Source of the DNA: a virus
Virus record (IMG/VR): IMGVR_UViG_3300009093_000034
Span: 156,632 to 220,631 of that record
Length of the DNA stretch: 64,000 bases
Direction: 5' to 3' (one strand)
Below, piece after piece: positions 33,513 to 43,081 of the stretch. Each line of letters begins with the position of its first letter. Position 1 is the stretch's first letter. The notes below the pieces were generated by a model, which saw only the letters and a list, made by a program, of their open reading frames with translations, was not told the origin of the DNA and searched no databases. The position numbers and the translations under genes were made by a program.

Positions 33513-34853
33513 ATGTCAGACACACCACAGAACGGACCAATCGAAGACCTAATTCCTCCTTTCACTCCTTTGTACAACAGGTATCTTCCGTCAGACTTCA
33601 CTCCAGGAACTGACAACCTCAACCCAAAGAGACCTATCACAGCAGAGGACAACTCTGCTCAACAGATCTCTCAAGTTCAGGCTATTCTCTTCTTAACCTA
33701 TCAGAACACCCTTGCTAAGTTGGCTGCACTAGGAGACAACGCTCAAGGACTTCCTCCTGGAGCCGTTGGTATTCCTTACTCTCAAAGAACTCAGGTTCAA
33801 GGAACCGCGGACCTTGGAAACAGGACTCCATTCTCAAACATCCCTCCAGATCCTTCCATTCCTTTGGCCTACAACTTAGGAGTCTTGTCAGTTGTTACGG
33901 GAGGAGTCATCACCAGTAGCTCTGGTATCTTGACCATCATCCCTCAAGAAGATTTGACCATCGATGCTTTGAAACAAGCAGCTTTGAGAGAACTTCCTTA
34001 CGACTTTTGTAGCACGTACTCTGGAATCACGAACAATGGTATCAACAGTTTCGCTCAAGCATCAAACTCGAACCTTTCAAGTGACCAACAAGCTCTTGTC
34101 ACGGCCTTAACCTCTGCTCTTGATGGTCTTCCTAACGTTGCTCAACTTTCAGGAAACTCGTCTCCTGCTGCTTGTTTGGCTCTAGAGCTTCAATGGCTAA
34201 AGATGATCCTTTGGCTTCTTGGACTTCTTCAGCAAGTCATGCAGCTTGAGAGAACCGTTCTAGCCATCATCTGGCCTATCATCAACATCGCCACGATGAT
34301 CGCTAACATCTGGAACAACCCTTCAGAGATCGGACGAATCGCTAGGTACTTGGTAGGCATTGCTCAAGCCATCATCACAGGCGCCTTGACTCAAGCCATA
34401 GAGACCTTGATCGATAGTTGGGGTTTAGATTGTCTTCTCCAAGGAACCTTGGAAGCTGTTCAACAAATCCTAGGAACTCTCACAGGTGTTTCAGACATCG
34501 GAGCTTCGATTGGAGCCTTTGTTCAATTCAATGAGAACCTAAACAACTCCTTAACATCAAGCCTTCAGATTATCACAAGCAGTTTTACAAACAGAATGAA
34601 CCAACTCGATGCAGAAGGAAAAAACCCTATCACTGAGATGTTGGGAGCTTTCACCTCTGCTGCCTTTGGTCAAGTTCAAGTAGTTGGTCAACAGTACTTG
34701 AAGGATGCTGAAGCTCCTGTAACAACAGCAAAGGTCGTTGCAGCTCAGATCGACAATGGTGTCAAGAATCTAGAAAAGAACGTAGCTCAGTTATCTTCTG
34801 ACGGTGCCGCAAATGTCATCACCACAAGAATGACAAATGTGACCGTTTACTAA
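33513..34853 (+). CDS. Probable baseplate/tail structural protein
   Basis: A 446-residue protein; the first 190 residues are Pro/Asn/Ser rich, the central part has hydrophobic helices (about 240-300), the remainder is helical. Not recognised. It lies within the baseplate gene run, and a possible inverted repeat with an ACTAATT box lies at its end. Confidence 0.6.
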   Translation: MSDTPQNGPIEDLIPPFTPLYNRYLPSDFTPGTDNLNPKRPITAEDNSAQQISQVQAILFLTYQNTLAKLAALGDNAQGLPPGAVGIPYSQRTQVQGTADLGNRTPFSNIPPDPSIPLAYNLGVLSVVTGGVITSSSGILTIIPQEDLTIDALKQAALRELPYDFCSTYSGITNNGINSFAQASNSNLSSDQQALVTALTSALDGLPNVAQLSGNSSPAACLALELQWLKMILWLLGLLQQVMQLERTVLAIIWPIINIATMIANIWNNPSEIGRIARYLVGIAQAIITGALTQAIETLIDSWGLDCLLQGTLEAVQQILGTLTGVSDIGASIGAFVQFNENLNNSLTSSLQIITSSFTNRMNQLDAEGKNPITEMLGAFTSAAFGQVQVVGQQYLKDAEAPVTTAKVVAAQIDNGVKNLEKNVAQLSSDGAANVITTRMTNVTVY

Positions 34854-34891
34854 CTAGACTAATTCCTTAACATGGCAAAAAACGGCGTCAC
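34839..34891 (+). promoter_or_regulatory. Imperfect inverted repeat with ACTAATT box before the 1123-residue protein gene
   Basis: GTGACCGTTT (34839-34848) can pair with AAACGG-CG-TCAC (34880-34891), a 10-bp stem with a two-base bulge. ACTAATT (34858-34864) and ATG 34872 lie in the loop. Weaker than the copies at 19125 and 27351. Confidence 0.4.
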
Positions 34892-37800
34892 GGCGGCTTA
34901 CACCCAAGCCACCATCTCTCAACAACAGTTGATCACGGCTCAAGCTGCTCAAGCTCAAGCCATTCAACAGTTCAAGAACCTCTATCTATCTCCACAAGGA
35001 GATGCCAACAGTCGAGTTGGAACAACGATCTCGACAACTAAAGACCCTGTCGACGCTTCAGCCTTCCCTCCTTTTCAAAACATCTCTGTTGAACCAGACC
35101 CAACCTTAGGAACTGCTTTAAGATCTGGTGGTTTTATCCAAGTTAACAAACAGATCAACGACCTTCAGATGGTTGTTTTGTTTCTCACAGGCCAGATCAG
35201 AACGAAGTTGACTGAGTGGGACATCTCAATTTACCTTCAAGAAGGATTAATTGATAAAGATGTATCTAATGTAGAAGAACAAGTAAAGGCACAAATCCAA
35301 GCTACTCAAGCCAGAGACACGGCGTTAGGAATTCCAAAGCCTCCATTGTCTGCCTACTACTTGACAGGACATTTCTATTCTCTCTTGTACAACATGGTCA
35401 AAGACAATCCAATGGGTTACTCTGAACCAAGACAAGCCGCTGTTTTTGGAATGCTCAACGCAGCTCTCACCTCGTGGAGACATGAGACTTGGGATCCTAG
35501 ATTCGATCCTGACCTTCAGTATTGGGTTTATCCAACCACGATCAACAGTCTCATCTCATTATCAGAGAACTTTGCTAAAGAGCAAGCTGCTGCTAACAAC
35601 ATCTTTGGAGATTATTCAACTGTTGTTAGAACGAATCTTCCAGCTTCTTCTACACAACCAACACCTTTGGCAACTTTGCTCAAGGAACACAAGAATGATT
35701 CTTATTGGATCAAGCAGATCAGAGCTTATTGGGGAGGAAATCCTCTCTTAGGCGATCTAGAACTTCCTAAGTATTGGCAACTTTTCTTTACAAGTCCAAA
35801 CTATCTCCCAACCTCAAACGATCAGCAGAATTTTGAGAGCTACTACGACTCTTACCGAACAACTGACCAAGCTGCTCCTTCTTCTACTAACGCCATTGGA
35901 CTTAACACGGCTTCCAGTATTGGCTTGAATGGAAACTCGGTTGAGGACTCAAGTCCAATCTTCTCTGGAGGACCTTACGGTTCAAAAGCAGATCCTAGAT
36001 CCTTGGGTTCTTTCTTCGTTTCAGGTTATGATTTTCCAAAGCTTCCACCAACAAGAGGAAGTATCATCTCTCAGTCGTACATCTCGTCAGATCCTTACGA
36101 TGAGTTCTTCCAGCTAAACGCTGCATGGTTTAGCCAAACTCCTATCTTAAGTGCTTCTAGCTACGCCGTTCCTGCTGTCAGCGTGACCAATGTCACCAAG
36201 AACAACTACGGTCAAATAACGGGTAGCTCTACAGCCATTGAAAAAGTTCTATCTCCAGTTCTAAGAAGTGTCTGGGCCATCTTGAACCCAACCACCGAAA
36301 GAGCCTACGGATATGGTGCTCAACAGAACGTTACCATACCAACTTTCCAAGCCACAGGTTCATACAACCAAAAGACTGGATATTGGCCAAATGGAGTCTT
36401 GGTCACTCAAAATGCTGTCCCTAACATCGTAGATGGAATCATCGTTGGTCCAAAGTCTAAGATCACCTTGGTTCCTTACGGTGATGCCACCAACGTGTTC
36501 TCCCAGTTGTCCGTTGGAGAAAGTGCTGCAATCACCTTGGTCACCCAAGACAAGAAGTATGTTGTCGAGGCTGTCATCAAGCACGAGACTAGAACGATCT
36601 ACGTTCCAGGAACGACTTACAAGTTCTTGTCATGGACATGGACTCCGTCTGTTGCTGTTACTCAAGACATCTTGACCATCGATGCTTACACAGGTGTTGA
36701 CCTTTATCCTGTTGATCTTTCAGACTTTACCCAAGAAGACGTCACAACTCCAAGACTTACGAGCATCGCACAGTTCTTTGCTAACCCAGGAGTAACTTTC
36801 CAAGGATTGTACTTCAGCATTCCACAAAGAACCTTGACCAACACTCAAAGTGTGATCAGAGACGGTTGGACGACTCTAGGAACCCCAATCCCACAAGATC
36901 AAGGTATCGCTCTAGCTCGATCCAGACTTACCTTCCTTTGGAGAAACGGAGACCTTGTCTCCTTCCCATCATCTGTTGCTCCTTTCAGAGGAATGCTCAA
37001 AGCCTTCCACAGAACGATCTCTCCTCTTTTCTCAAGGATCCAAGAGAGCATCATCCCTATCCTTGATAGCTTAAGTCTCAGTGCTCTTCAACTTGTGTTC
37101 ACGCCTGGACAAGTGCTAGACGCATCTACCTTGAGTTCAATGGTGGACGTTCAGAACTATTTTATGAACTCCAACTTGACTCAGCTATCCAACGAGTTTG
37201 TTCAAGCTAAGCAGACCTTCCAGAACTTTGTCAACATCTTCATCGACCAAACACCAGGTTCCAACGATCCTACTCAACTTGGTCTTCTTTCTTTGGTCGA
37301 GTATCTTTGTGGTCTTGGAAGTTATGCTGTTCCAGTTGGAACAAACGTTACTCACACCTTGGATCAACGATTTACCTTAGCTGCTTACAATCAGTTTAAG
37401 AACTTCTACTTTACTCAGCTTTCTAACTTCACAACAGCTACCTCTCAGACCTTGCAACTCTACAAGATGCTAGATAAGTACTTGAGAGTTCTGTACGAAA
37501 GAAGATTCTCTATTCTCAAAGCTAGACTTAACATCTCCGGAGGAACTCTTCTTCAAGTAGCAAGAATGGAAAGTGCCATCCTTCTTGTTCAACAGACAAC
37601 TCAACCTCCTACCACGTCTAGTTTAGGCCAATCTCCTCTTGAAGATCTTCCTGTAGTTTTCCAAGTCACGAGTCAAACCCAATCGATGAAAGCCATAGCA
37701 TTGGCCAACAATATCACTCTTCCTCCAGAACTTTTGTTGATCGTTTACACTCCGGTTCAATATGACAACAGCAACAACATCATTAGACCTTCCACAGGAA

Positions 37801-38243
37801 CTTACTACTTGGTCTCAATGGAGTACGCACTAGATACGAAAGGAAAAGTTCCTCAGGTGTCTTTCCCATTGACCTTCGTAGAAGGAAATGCTCCGCCTAT
37901 CATCCATGGAGTTCCAACAGGAATTGACACTGTCAAGTTTGCTGAAGCTCAAGCTCAAAACGCCTTGACTCTTCAAGAGAAGATTTGTTTTGCTGTTCAG
38001 ATCAATGACCTTTGGGAGATTGTTATCCCAACACCTCAACCTCTTCGTTCAGACTACTTGACCAATCTTCACTTGATGACCATGCCTCCAACTCAAGCCA
38101 TTGAAGATGTTACCGCTATCTTAGGTGGAGGTACTCCATCGCCTGTTCACGAACAACCTACCAACACGCCAATTCCTGCTTCTACTTGGATCTCTGCGCC
38201 TAATTCTACACAAACTGCAGCAGGACTTTCTTCCGACGCGTAA
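34872..38243 (+). CDS. Large baseplate/tail structural protein
   Basis: A 1123-residue protein, the second largest in the window after none but the tape measure in length class. It is Gln/Thr/Ser rich at the N-terminus with helices, then beta-rich parts (GQITGSSTAIEKVLSP, TTYKFLSWTWTPSVAV) and a mixed C-terminus. No recognised domain. Its position at the end of the baseplate run fits a wedge or tail tip protein. It may be related to large phage structural proteins of the baseplate group; uncertain. Confidence 0.6.
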   Translation: MAKNGVTAAYTQATISQQQLITAQAAQAQAIQQFKNLYLSPQGDANSRVGTTISTTKDPVDASAFPPFQNISVEPDPTLGTALRSGGFIQVNKQINDLQMVVLFLTGQIRTKLTEWDISIYLQEGLIDKDVSNVEEQVKAQIQATQARDTALGIPKPPLSAYYLTGHFYSLLYNMVKDNPMGYSEPRQAAVFGMLNAALTSWRHETWDPRFDPDLQYWVYPTTINSLISLSENFAKEQAAANNIFGDYSTVVRTNLPASSTQPTPLATLLKEHKNDSYWIKQIRAYWGGNPLLGDLELPKYWQLFFTSPNYLPTSNDQQNFESYYDSYRTTDQAAPSSTNAIGLNTASSIGLNGNSVEDSSPIFSGGPYGSKADPRSLGSFFVSGYDFPKLPPTRGSIISQSYISSDPYDEFFQLNAAWFSQTPILSASSYAVPAVSVTNVTKNNYGQITGSSTAIEKVLSPVLRSVWAILNPTTERAYGYGAQQNVTIPTFQATGSYNQKTGYWPNGVLVTQNAVPNIVDGIIVGPKSKITLVPYGDATNVFSQLSVGESAAITLVTQDKKYVVEAVIKHETRTIYVPGTTYKFLSWTWTPSVAVTQDILTIDAYTGVDLYPVDLSDFTQEDVTTPRLTSIAQFFANPGVTFQGLYFSIPQRTLTNTQSVIRDGWTTLGTPIPQDQGIALARSRLTFLWRNGDLVSFPSSVAPFRGMLKAFHRTISPLFSRIQESIIPILDSLSLSALQLVFTPGQVLDASTLSSMVDVQNYFMNSNLTQLSNEFVQAKQTFQNFVNIFIDQTPGSNDPTQLGLLSLVEYLCGLGSYAVPVGTNVTHTLDQRFTLAAYNQFKNFYFTQLSNFTTATSQTLQLYKMLDKYLRVLYERRFSILKARLNISGGTLLQVARMESAILLVQQTTQPPTTSSLGQSPLEDLPVVFQVTSQTQSMKAIALANNITLPPELLLIVYTPVQYDNSNNIIRPSTGTYYLVSMEYALDTKGKVPQVSFPLTFVEGNAPPIIHGVPTGIDTVKFAEAQAQNALTLQEKICFAVQINDLWEIVIPTPQPLRSDYLTNLHLMTMPPTQAIEDVTAILGGGTPSPVHEQPTNTPIPASTWISAPNSTQTAAGLSSDA

Positions 38244-38246
38244 GTG

Positions 38247-38258
38247 TGAGATATTGTA
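38247..38258 (+). promoter_or_regulatory. TGAGATATTGTA motif, copy 5
   Basis: Exact copy 3 bases after the stop of the large baseplate gene. It separates late structural genes from two small GC-rich genes with their own terminator, consistent with a separate promoter. Confidence 0.62.
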
Positions 38259-38281
38259 TGACGCAAGGAGAACAACCGGAG

Positions 38282-38431
38282 ATGACTAAAGGTAAGACTG
38301 AGGTTCAGAAGGTTGTGGATTACGCCATGAAGAAAGCTCTTCGTGAACGGATCCGGCACGAGATGAAAAAGCCCGAGTATGCTGCTCGGATTCAGATTCT
38401 CGAAGAGAACGATCACCTGGCCTACAAGTAA
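38282..38431 (+). CDS. Small basic hypothetical protein
   Basis: A 49-residue charged helical protein, rich in Lys/Arg/Glu, from ATG 38282. AAGGAG lies upstream with a second GGAG next to the ATG; an in-frame ATG at 38258 overlaps the motif itself and is a longer alternative. Codons are GC-rich. Function unknown. Confidence 0.6.
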   Translation: MTKGKTEVQKVVDYAMKKALRERIRHEMKKPEYAARIQILEENDHLAYK

Positions 38432-38440
38432 GGAGTGAGA

Positions 38441-38623
38441 GTGAGAACTTTCAAGGTCGTCGCTGATTTCAACAACTTTGCCTTTGGTGGCAAGTTGAGC
38501 TTTTTCGTTCAGGCCAATTCGAAAGAAGAGGCTGAGCAGATCGGTTTGAAGAAACTGAGCATCCACTTCAGTGGGAACAGTACTGTGTACGAAGCCCAGG
38601 GAGTGAAGGTTTACAACGCATAA
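38441..38623 (+). CDS. Small hypothetical protein
   Basis: A 60-residue alpha/beta protein from GTG 38441, 5 bases after AGGAG; a GTG at 38435 in the same frame is less well spaced. Contains FFVQANSKEEAEQIGLKKL, typical of small phage beta-alpha proteins. Ends before a terminator. Confidence 0.62.
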   Translation: MRTFKVVADFNNFAFGGKLSFFVQANSKEEAEQIGLKKLSIHFSGNSTVYEAQGVKVYNA

Positions 38624-38668
38624 ACGTTGTAACCTAGTTTAAGTAGAGATACGATCTTCACTAGAAAG

Positions 38669-38700
38669 GGGTCTGGAAGTTTTCCAGACCCTTTTTTTTA
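38669..38700 (+). terminator. Rho-independent terminator
   Basis: Stem GGGTCTGG(AA) / (TT)CCAGACCC followed by eight T residues. It ends the two-gene unit and lies against the 3' end of the convergent gene at 38702. Confidence 0.88.
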
Positions 38701-38701
38701 T

Positions 38702-39478
38702 TTAGGCTGAGATCTTCGCTGTTCGAGTGTTTACGTACGGAACACCATAAGTTTTGGCGTAGATGTGCCTTGCTTGGTTTCTTGTTTTAGCCTCAATCGG
38801 CTCAACAGGATCTCCAGGGTTCGTTGTAGAGATCTCCCAAACCCCCATCTCAGGATGAGCAACAGGTTCAGCAGAGGCATCAACAACTTCTAATTGTTGA
38901 GAGATCTTGTCGGTCAAGCTACTCAACATGTCAAGAGCTTGTTGAATATGCTTGGTGATTCTAACGTTGGATCTTCTTAGATTTCCAGAAGCTGCGTGAT
39001 AAGATCTCCAAATTCCATTTCCAGGTGTTCCTTGAAAAGGGAACACCGTTCCATTCTCTCTAGCCAAGTCTTCCCAAGCTCCTTGGTAATAGAAAGAAGC
39101 ATCATCTGAGTGAACTTGGATTGGACAGTTCCTCAACATCTGGGTGACCAAAGTTCTTTTGTTCTGGGTCTGAGAGTAGCTTTGAGGGTCTCCAAGAGCA
39201 GATGACACGTTCAAAAATCTGATCAAGATCTCATAGAGGTTGGTAGTGGTCATGCGACCATGGTTGTCTGTCTGTTGACCTGTGTTCTCAGTAGGTTCTG
39301 CTGCGAACTCTAAAGTAACACAATCTTTAGTTAGATCCCACTCAACTCCGATCAATTCCATTCCAGAATAATAGTCTGGATTGGTCATTCTCTCTTCCCA
39401 CGAGTTTGTGGTGATGCCTGAGAGGGCTTGGCTCTGCACGTCTTTGAGAAAGATGTCTTCCCACAGTTGAATTTTCAC
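38702..39478 (-). CDS. Hypothetical protein, probable virion component
   Basis: A 258-residue protein. MKIQLWEDIFLKDVQ is followed by a large mixed domain with Trp-rich and Asn-rich parts. Lone minus-strand gene between plus-strand groups; ends at the terminator 38669. Not recognised. Confidence 0.65.
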   Translation of the reverse strand: MKIQLWEDIFLKDVQSQALSGITTNSWEERMTNPDYYSGMELIGVEWDLTKDCVTLEFAAEPTENTGQQTDNHGRMTTTNLYEILIRFLNVSSALGDPQSYSQTQNKRTLVTQMLRNCPIQVHSDDASFYYQGAWEDLARENGTVFPFQGTPGNGIWRSYHAASGNLRRSNVRITKHIQQALDMLSSLTDKISQQLEVVDASAEPVAHPEMGVWEISTTNPGDPVEPIEAKTRNQARHIYAKTYGVPYVNTRTAKISA

Positions 39479-39488
39479 TGATTCCTCT

Positions 39489-39495
39489 TATATTA
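39489..39495 (+). promoter_or_regulatory. TATATTA box in divergent region
   Basis: TATATTA 27 bases before the TTG start at 39523, in the short divergent gap. A TATATTA-type box is also used before the helicase and gp46-like genes. Confidence 0.4.
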
Positions 39496-39522
39496 TTTAG
39501 TGGAAAGAAGAGGACTATTCAC

Positions 39523-39753
39523 TTGGCAACTAAGAAACTTCAAGAGTTCGTCTATGAGAAAGACGGAACAAAATCAACAAGAAAGGTGATCGCATTCACC
39601 AATAACGACCAGTTTGTAGAAGGTATTGACCTGAAGGAGCTCACTCCAGCTGAACAAGCTGATTTGATCTCTAAGGTCGAGAAGTTTGAAGAAGATCTTG
39701 CCCCTTACGTAAATAAGGGTTGGCGTCGATTCCTTAAATCAAAGATCAGCTAA
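39523..39753 (+). CDS. Small hypothetical protein
   Basis: A 76-residue acidic/charged protein with a TTG start and AGAAGAGG upstream. LQEFVYEKDGTKSTRKVIAF and following is a beta-rich conserved-looking segment, but I do not recognise a family. It is followed after 1 base by thymidine kinase. Confidence 0.65.
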   Translation: MATKKLQEFVYEKDGTKSTRKVIAFTNNDQFVEGIDLKELTPAEQADLISKVEKFEEDLAPYVNKGWRRFLKSKIS

Positions 39754-39754
39754 G

Positions 39755-40345
39755 ATGATGGGGTCTATCCATCTCATCTTAGGGCCGATGGCATCAGGCA
39801 AGAGCTCTGAGTTGCTTCGGCTATTAACTCGAGCATCCATCGCCAAGAAGAAACCAGTCATCTTGTTTAGAAGTCAAATGGACACAAGAGACTTCTTGAC
39901 TAGAAACAAGACTGTGCTAGATCCTAGCATCCTTCAACTACAAGTTAAGGATAGTTTATTGGGCTATGTCTCAGAAAATTCTGAGTACTTGGTTAACAAG
40001 ACCATAGGGATCGATGAAGGTCAGTTCTTCAAAGACCTAGCTATGGGTTGTCAGATCCTTACTAGTTTTGGTTCTGATGTTGTAGTCTCAGGACTAAACG
40101 GAACCTCAGAAAGAGGTGCTTTTTCAGAGATCTCTGAGTTGATCCCTTACGTTGAGACCATCACAAAACTCAATGCGATCTGTTCTTGTTGTGGCTCTGA
40201 ATATGGAGCCTTTACTCATTATAAAGGCGACAAGACCAAAGATACGGAGATTAAGGTTGGTGGAGATGATCTCTACGAAGCCTTGTGCAGAGATTGTTAT
40301 CACGAATCACTCATATCGGAGTCACTTCATGGAAAACAAGCCTAA
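39755..40345 (+). CDS. tdk: Thymidine kinase
   Basis: A 196-residue class II thymidine kinase. P-loop GPMASGKS (10-17), the catalytic/Mg region DEGQFF (87-92) and a zinc site formed by CSCC (143-146) and CRDC (near 179-182) all match. It phosphorylates thymidine for phage DNA synthesis. ATG 39755 or 39758 may be used. Overlaps the next gene by 17 bases. Confidence 0.87.
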   Translation: MMGSIHLILGPMASGKSSELLRLLTRASIAKKKPVILFRSQMDTRDFLTRNKTVLDPSILQLQVKDSLLGYVSENSEYLVNKTIGIDEGQFFKDLAMGCQILTSFGSDVVVSGLNGTSERGAFSEISELIPYVETITKLNAICSCCGSEYGAFTHYKGDKTKDTEIKVGGDDLYEALCRDCYHESLISESLHGKQA

Positions 40346-40535
40346 GATCGTTCTAGAGTTTGACTCTATCGAAGTGTTCAAAGAACACACAGACAAGATC
40401 GATCTTTTAGATTCTTTTCTTCTTGGTCTTAAAGAGCTGAGCAGGTACGATCCTGCTACACAAATCGCCATCAAAAGAGTTCTCGCCATCTTTAAGAAAC
40501 ATGGCGTTCCTATGGAGTTAGCTAATGAGAATTAG
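40329..40535 (+). CDS. Small hypothetical protein
   Basis: A 68-residue helical protein, ATG inside the end of tdk. Ends in TAG, overlapped by the next gene by 11 bases. Longer in-frame starts lie inside tdk and are not needed. Unknown. Confidence 0.65.
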   Translation: MENKPKIVLEFDSIEVFKEHTDKIDLLDSFLLGLKELSRYDPATQIAIKRVLAIFKKHGVPMELANEN

Positions 40536-41115
40536 AAAGTCTTTCGTTCATTTGGGACGAAAAGTAACACTCACGTTGAATGATGCTGGTCAGAATCTGG
40601 ATCAAGAGATCGGTCTTCTACATCTTAAGATTCAACTTTATCCCACAATGGAAGATACCATCAAGTACATGTTTGCTACGATCTCAACAGAGTTAGAAAG
40701 ATCCGAAGCTAGTCTTGCATCAGTAGAGATGTTCTACACTGTCAATGGTATTGAAACGTCTCTCTTGTATACTAGAGAAGACTATCTAGACGATACAGGT
40801 GGATGGGTAAGTTTCACTTCCCCTGGAAACGGAATCTTTGATTCGAAGAGATTCAAAGAGGCCTGGTCAAGAGAGATGGGAGAGTATTGGAAGACGATGA
40901 ACTCGATCGCTACCATGAGCCCAGAATTTTTTATCAATCAATCTAAAGAAGATCCTCCTTCCATTTCTGAGTACACTCAGAAACTTGTTGAAGAAGGACT
41001 TATCACCCAAGAACAAGCCGATCGAACAGTTCGATATTGGGAGATCGCACAGTCCTATCCACAATGTGCTTGTGGTCAAGATTGTGAATGTTCCACAAAG
41101 AAGGAAGGAGAATAA
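40525..41115 (+). CDS. Hypothetical protein with Cys-rich tail
   Basis: A 196-residue protein. The tail CACGQDCECS is a likely metal-binding cluster resembling that at the end of SecA-like or metallothionein-like proteins. The body is mixed alpha/beta. ATG 40525 overlaps the previous gene. Confidence 0.68.
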   Translation: MRIRKSFVHLGRKVTLTLNDAGQNLDQEIGLLHLKIQLYPTMEDTIKYMFATISTELERSEASLASVEMFYTVNGIETSLLYTREDYLDDTGGWVSFTSPGNGIFDSKRFKEAWSREMGEYWKTMNSIATMSPEFFINQSKEDPPSISEYTQKLVEEGLITQEQADRTVRYWEIAQSYPQCACGQDCECSTKKEGE

Positions 41116-41116
41116 A

Positions 41117-41293
41117 ATGGACGAAGGACTTAAAGTAGGAGACATTGTCTACCTACGATCAGGAAGTGTTGCTCTCACAGTAGCTGAAGACCAAGACAAC
41201 GATGACGAAGTCAAGGTTTATTGGTTCAATGGAGAGTTCAACGAAGAGTATCTTGCAGCTGGAACTTTGACAAAAACAAAGCCTAACCAGTAA
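41117..41293 (+). CDS. YodC-like (DUF2158) small protein
   Basis: A 58-residue protein whose start GLKVGDIVYLRSGSVALTV and following WF-G-F region match the YodC/DUF2158 beta-barrel. AAGGAAGGAG is a strong ribosome site before ATG 41117. Function of the family is unknown. Confidence 0.65.
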   Translation: MDEGLKVGDIVYLRSGSVALTVAEDQDNDDEVKVYWFNGEFNEEYLAAGTLTKTKPNQ

Positions 41294-41302
41294 GGAAACA
41301 GA

Positions 41303-41977
41303 ATGGACCAAAATTACACAGAGATTCTTGCCATTGTTGACAAGTCTGGCTCAATGGAGCATCTCACAAAAGATACCGTTGGAGGTATCAACTCTTTTAT
41401 CTCAGATCAGAAGGCTCTGCCTGGAAAGGCTAACCTTTCTGTTCTTCTCTTTGACAACACCCCTCACTATTGGCAGTCAGCTGCTGACGTGACCAAGGTC
41501 AAGGAGTTCACTGAAAAGGATTACAAAGAAGGTGGCATGGGCGGAACAGCTCTTTATGACGCCATCGGCTTTGGGTTCGAAGAACTCGGTTCTCGCCTGA
41601 AGGGAATGAAGGAAGAAGATCGACCTGGAAAGGTCATCATTGCCATTCTTACTGATGGTGGTGAGAACGCTAGTACTAAGTTCTCTCTTGAGAAGATTCA
41701 AGAGATGATCAAAACTCAGACTGAAGTTTATAGTTGGGGTATTCTTTACTTGGCCGCAGGTCCTGAAGCATTTGAGGCCGGCCAGAACATCGGACTTCAC
41801 TTGAACAACTTGGTCTCCTTTGCTAACAACGCAGGAAACACAAAGTCTGCTTACTCTACTATCAGTAGGTCAGTCAAGACCTTGAGAGCTAGTAAGAAGT
41901 CTGGAGCTGAGTACGCCAATGAACTCAATCTTACCGCAGCTTATACCGCTGAAGGCGGAGAGGCAGATAACGTCTAA
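41303..41977 (+). CDS. Von Willebrand factor A (VWA) domain protein
   Basis: A 224-residue single VWA domain with an intact MIDAS site: DKSGSM (13-18), T in GMGGTALYD (near 80), and D in LTDGGEN (near 115). VWA domains bind partner proteins through a metal. In bacteria they pair with MoxR ATPases or act in stress (TerY); no MoxR or ter gene is adjacent here. The role in the phage is unknown. Its TAA shares a base with the next ATG. Confidence 0.8.
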   Translation: MDQNYTEILAIVDKSGSMEHLTKDTVGGINSFISDQKALPGKANLSVLLFDNTPHYWQSAADVTKVKEFTEKDYKEGGMGGTALYDAIGFGFEELGSRLKGMKEEDRPGKVIIAILTDGGENASTKFSLEKIQEMIKTQTEVYSWGILYLAAGPEAFEAGQNIGLHLNNLVSFANNAGNTKSAYSTISRSVKTLRASKKSGAEYANELNLTAAYTAEGGEADNV

Positions 41978-42177
41978 TGGCATCGTCAGTAGAGTTTACA
42001 AACCTTAAAAACCTCGTTGAAAAAAACATCTCTGAACAAGAACTCAGACGAATGGCAGAACTAGCTATTCGTTCTGGAGCTTTGTACGATTATGCTCCCA
42101 CCAAAGACAAGGTCTTCTTGAAAGAGACCAAGGTCAGTGAGTGGGTTGCTGTTCAATGGGCACCATCTCCAGCATGA
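41977..42177 (+). CDS. Small hypothetical protein
   Basis: A 66-residue protein, ATG overlapping the previous stop. Helical N-terminus, aromatic C-terminus. Unknown. Confidence 0.62.
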   Translation: MASSVEFTNLKNLVEKNISEQELRRMAELAIRSGALYDYAPTKDKVFLKETKVSEWVAVQWAPSPA

Positions 42178-42485
42178 TAAGACTCTACGATAGAAATAAC
42201 CCACCAGAAGTGGACAGAGTGGCTGTTCTTTACTTAACTGCAGCCAACGATGGATCACGAGCTACTTATTCAAAGATCTTGGAAAAGCTCTCTGATGAGT
42301 TCACTCAGATCCCTGTCTACATGGTGGAATTAGAAGATCATCCAGATCTCGTCATGACCTTTAGGGTTGTTGGAGTTCCTGAGCTGGTTGCTTTCCCCAT
42401 CAAGAATGGAGAACCAACCGATAGAATGATCGGAGCTAAACGTAAAGGTGAAACCTTAGCATTTTTTGAAGGACTACTAGTATGA
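42174..42485 (+). CDS. Thioredoxin-like protein without CxxC
   Basis: A 103-residue thioredoxin-fold protein: VAVLYLTAANDGSRATYSKIL stands where the active-site strand-helix is expected, PVYMVELEDHPDLVMTF and VGVPELVAF match the later thioredoxin strands and the cis-proline region (VPELV). The CxxC motif is replaced by AANDGS, so no disulfide redox activity is expected. ATG overlaps the previous stop. Confidence 0.65.
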   Translation: MIRLYDRNNPPEVDRVAVLYLTAANDGSRATYSKILEKLSDEFTQIPVYMVELEDHPDLVMTFRVVGVPELVAFPIKNGEPTDRMIGAKRKGETLAFFEGLLV

Positions 42486-43081
42486 GTGACGCACCAGTAA
42501 GAAAAGTAAGAACCATCAACAATTCAGAAGATCAACGAGTCACTCAATTCGAACCTGAACCTTCTTTAGAAAAAGAGATTGATGCAGAAGCTAAATTGAT
42601 GAAGTTCATCGGCGATGAGATCGACAAGATGAAGCAATACACCAATCTTTCTGGTTCATCAAAGGAACCTACTTTTTATGATGTTGACAGAGCTCTTACT
42701 GCTTACCAAGACGTTCAGTTAGGTCTTCTTGCTTCACACAACTTAGCTAAGATGAACGCAACTAAAGCAAAGGAAGCCTTTGAAGACTGGTACGCCGGAG
42801 CTTATCTCGATGTTAGAGAGAAGATGAATCCAAGAGCTTTGTCTGCTCAGAAGTGGTACTCTCAAAAAGAGATTGAGATGCAGGTCCGTAGAGATTACGG
42901 AAATGAGTATCGAGAAAGAAATGAAGCTCTCATGCTGGCAGAGCATGAACTTAACTTCTTTAGACGTCTTCTAGATTCCTGGGAAAGATATGCTTTCGTT
43001 CTCAACAACTTGAGCAAGAACTTGATCGCTGAGGTTCGTGGTCTGGGTGTGTCATCTGACATGCTGACAGATAAAACTTAA
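42482..43081 (+). CDS. Hypothetical helical protein
   Basis: A 199-residue charged helical protein with a disordered acidic N-terminus and probable coiled coils. Overlaps the previous stop. Role unknown. Confidence 0.65.
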   Translation: MSDAPVRKVRTINNSEDQRVTQFEPEPSLEKEIDAEAKLMKFIGDEIDKMKQYTNLSGSSKEPTFYDVDRALTAYQDVQLGLLASHNLAKMNATKAKEAFEDWYAGAYLDVREKMNPRALSAQKWYSQKEIEMQVRRDYGNEYRERNEALMLAEHELNFFRRLLDSWERYAFVLNNLSKNLIAEVRGLGVSSDMLTDKT

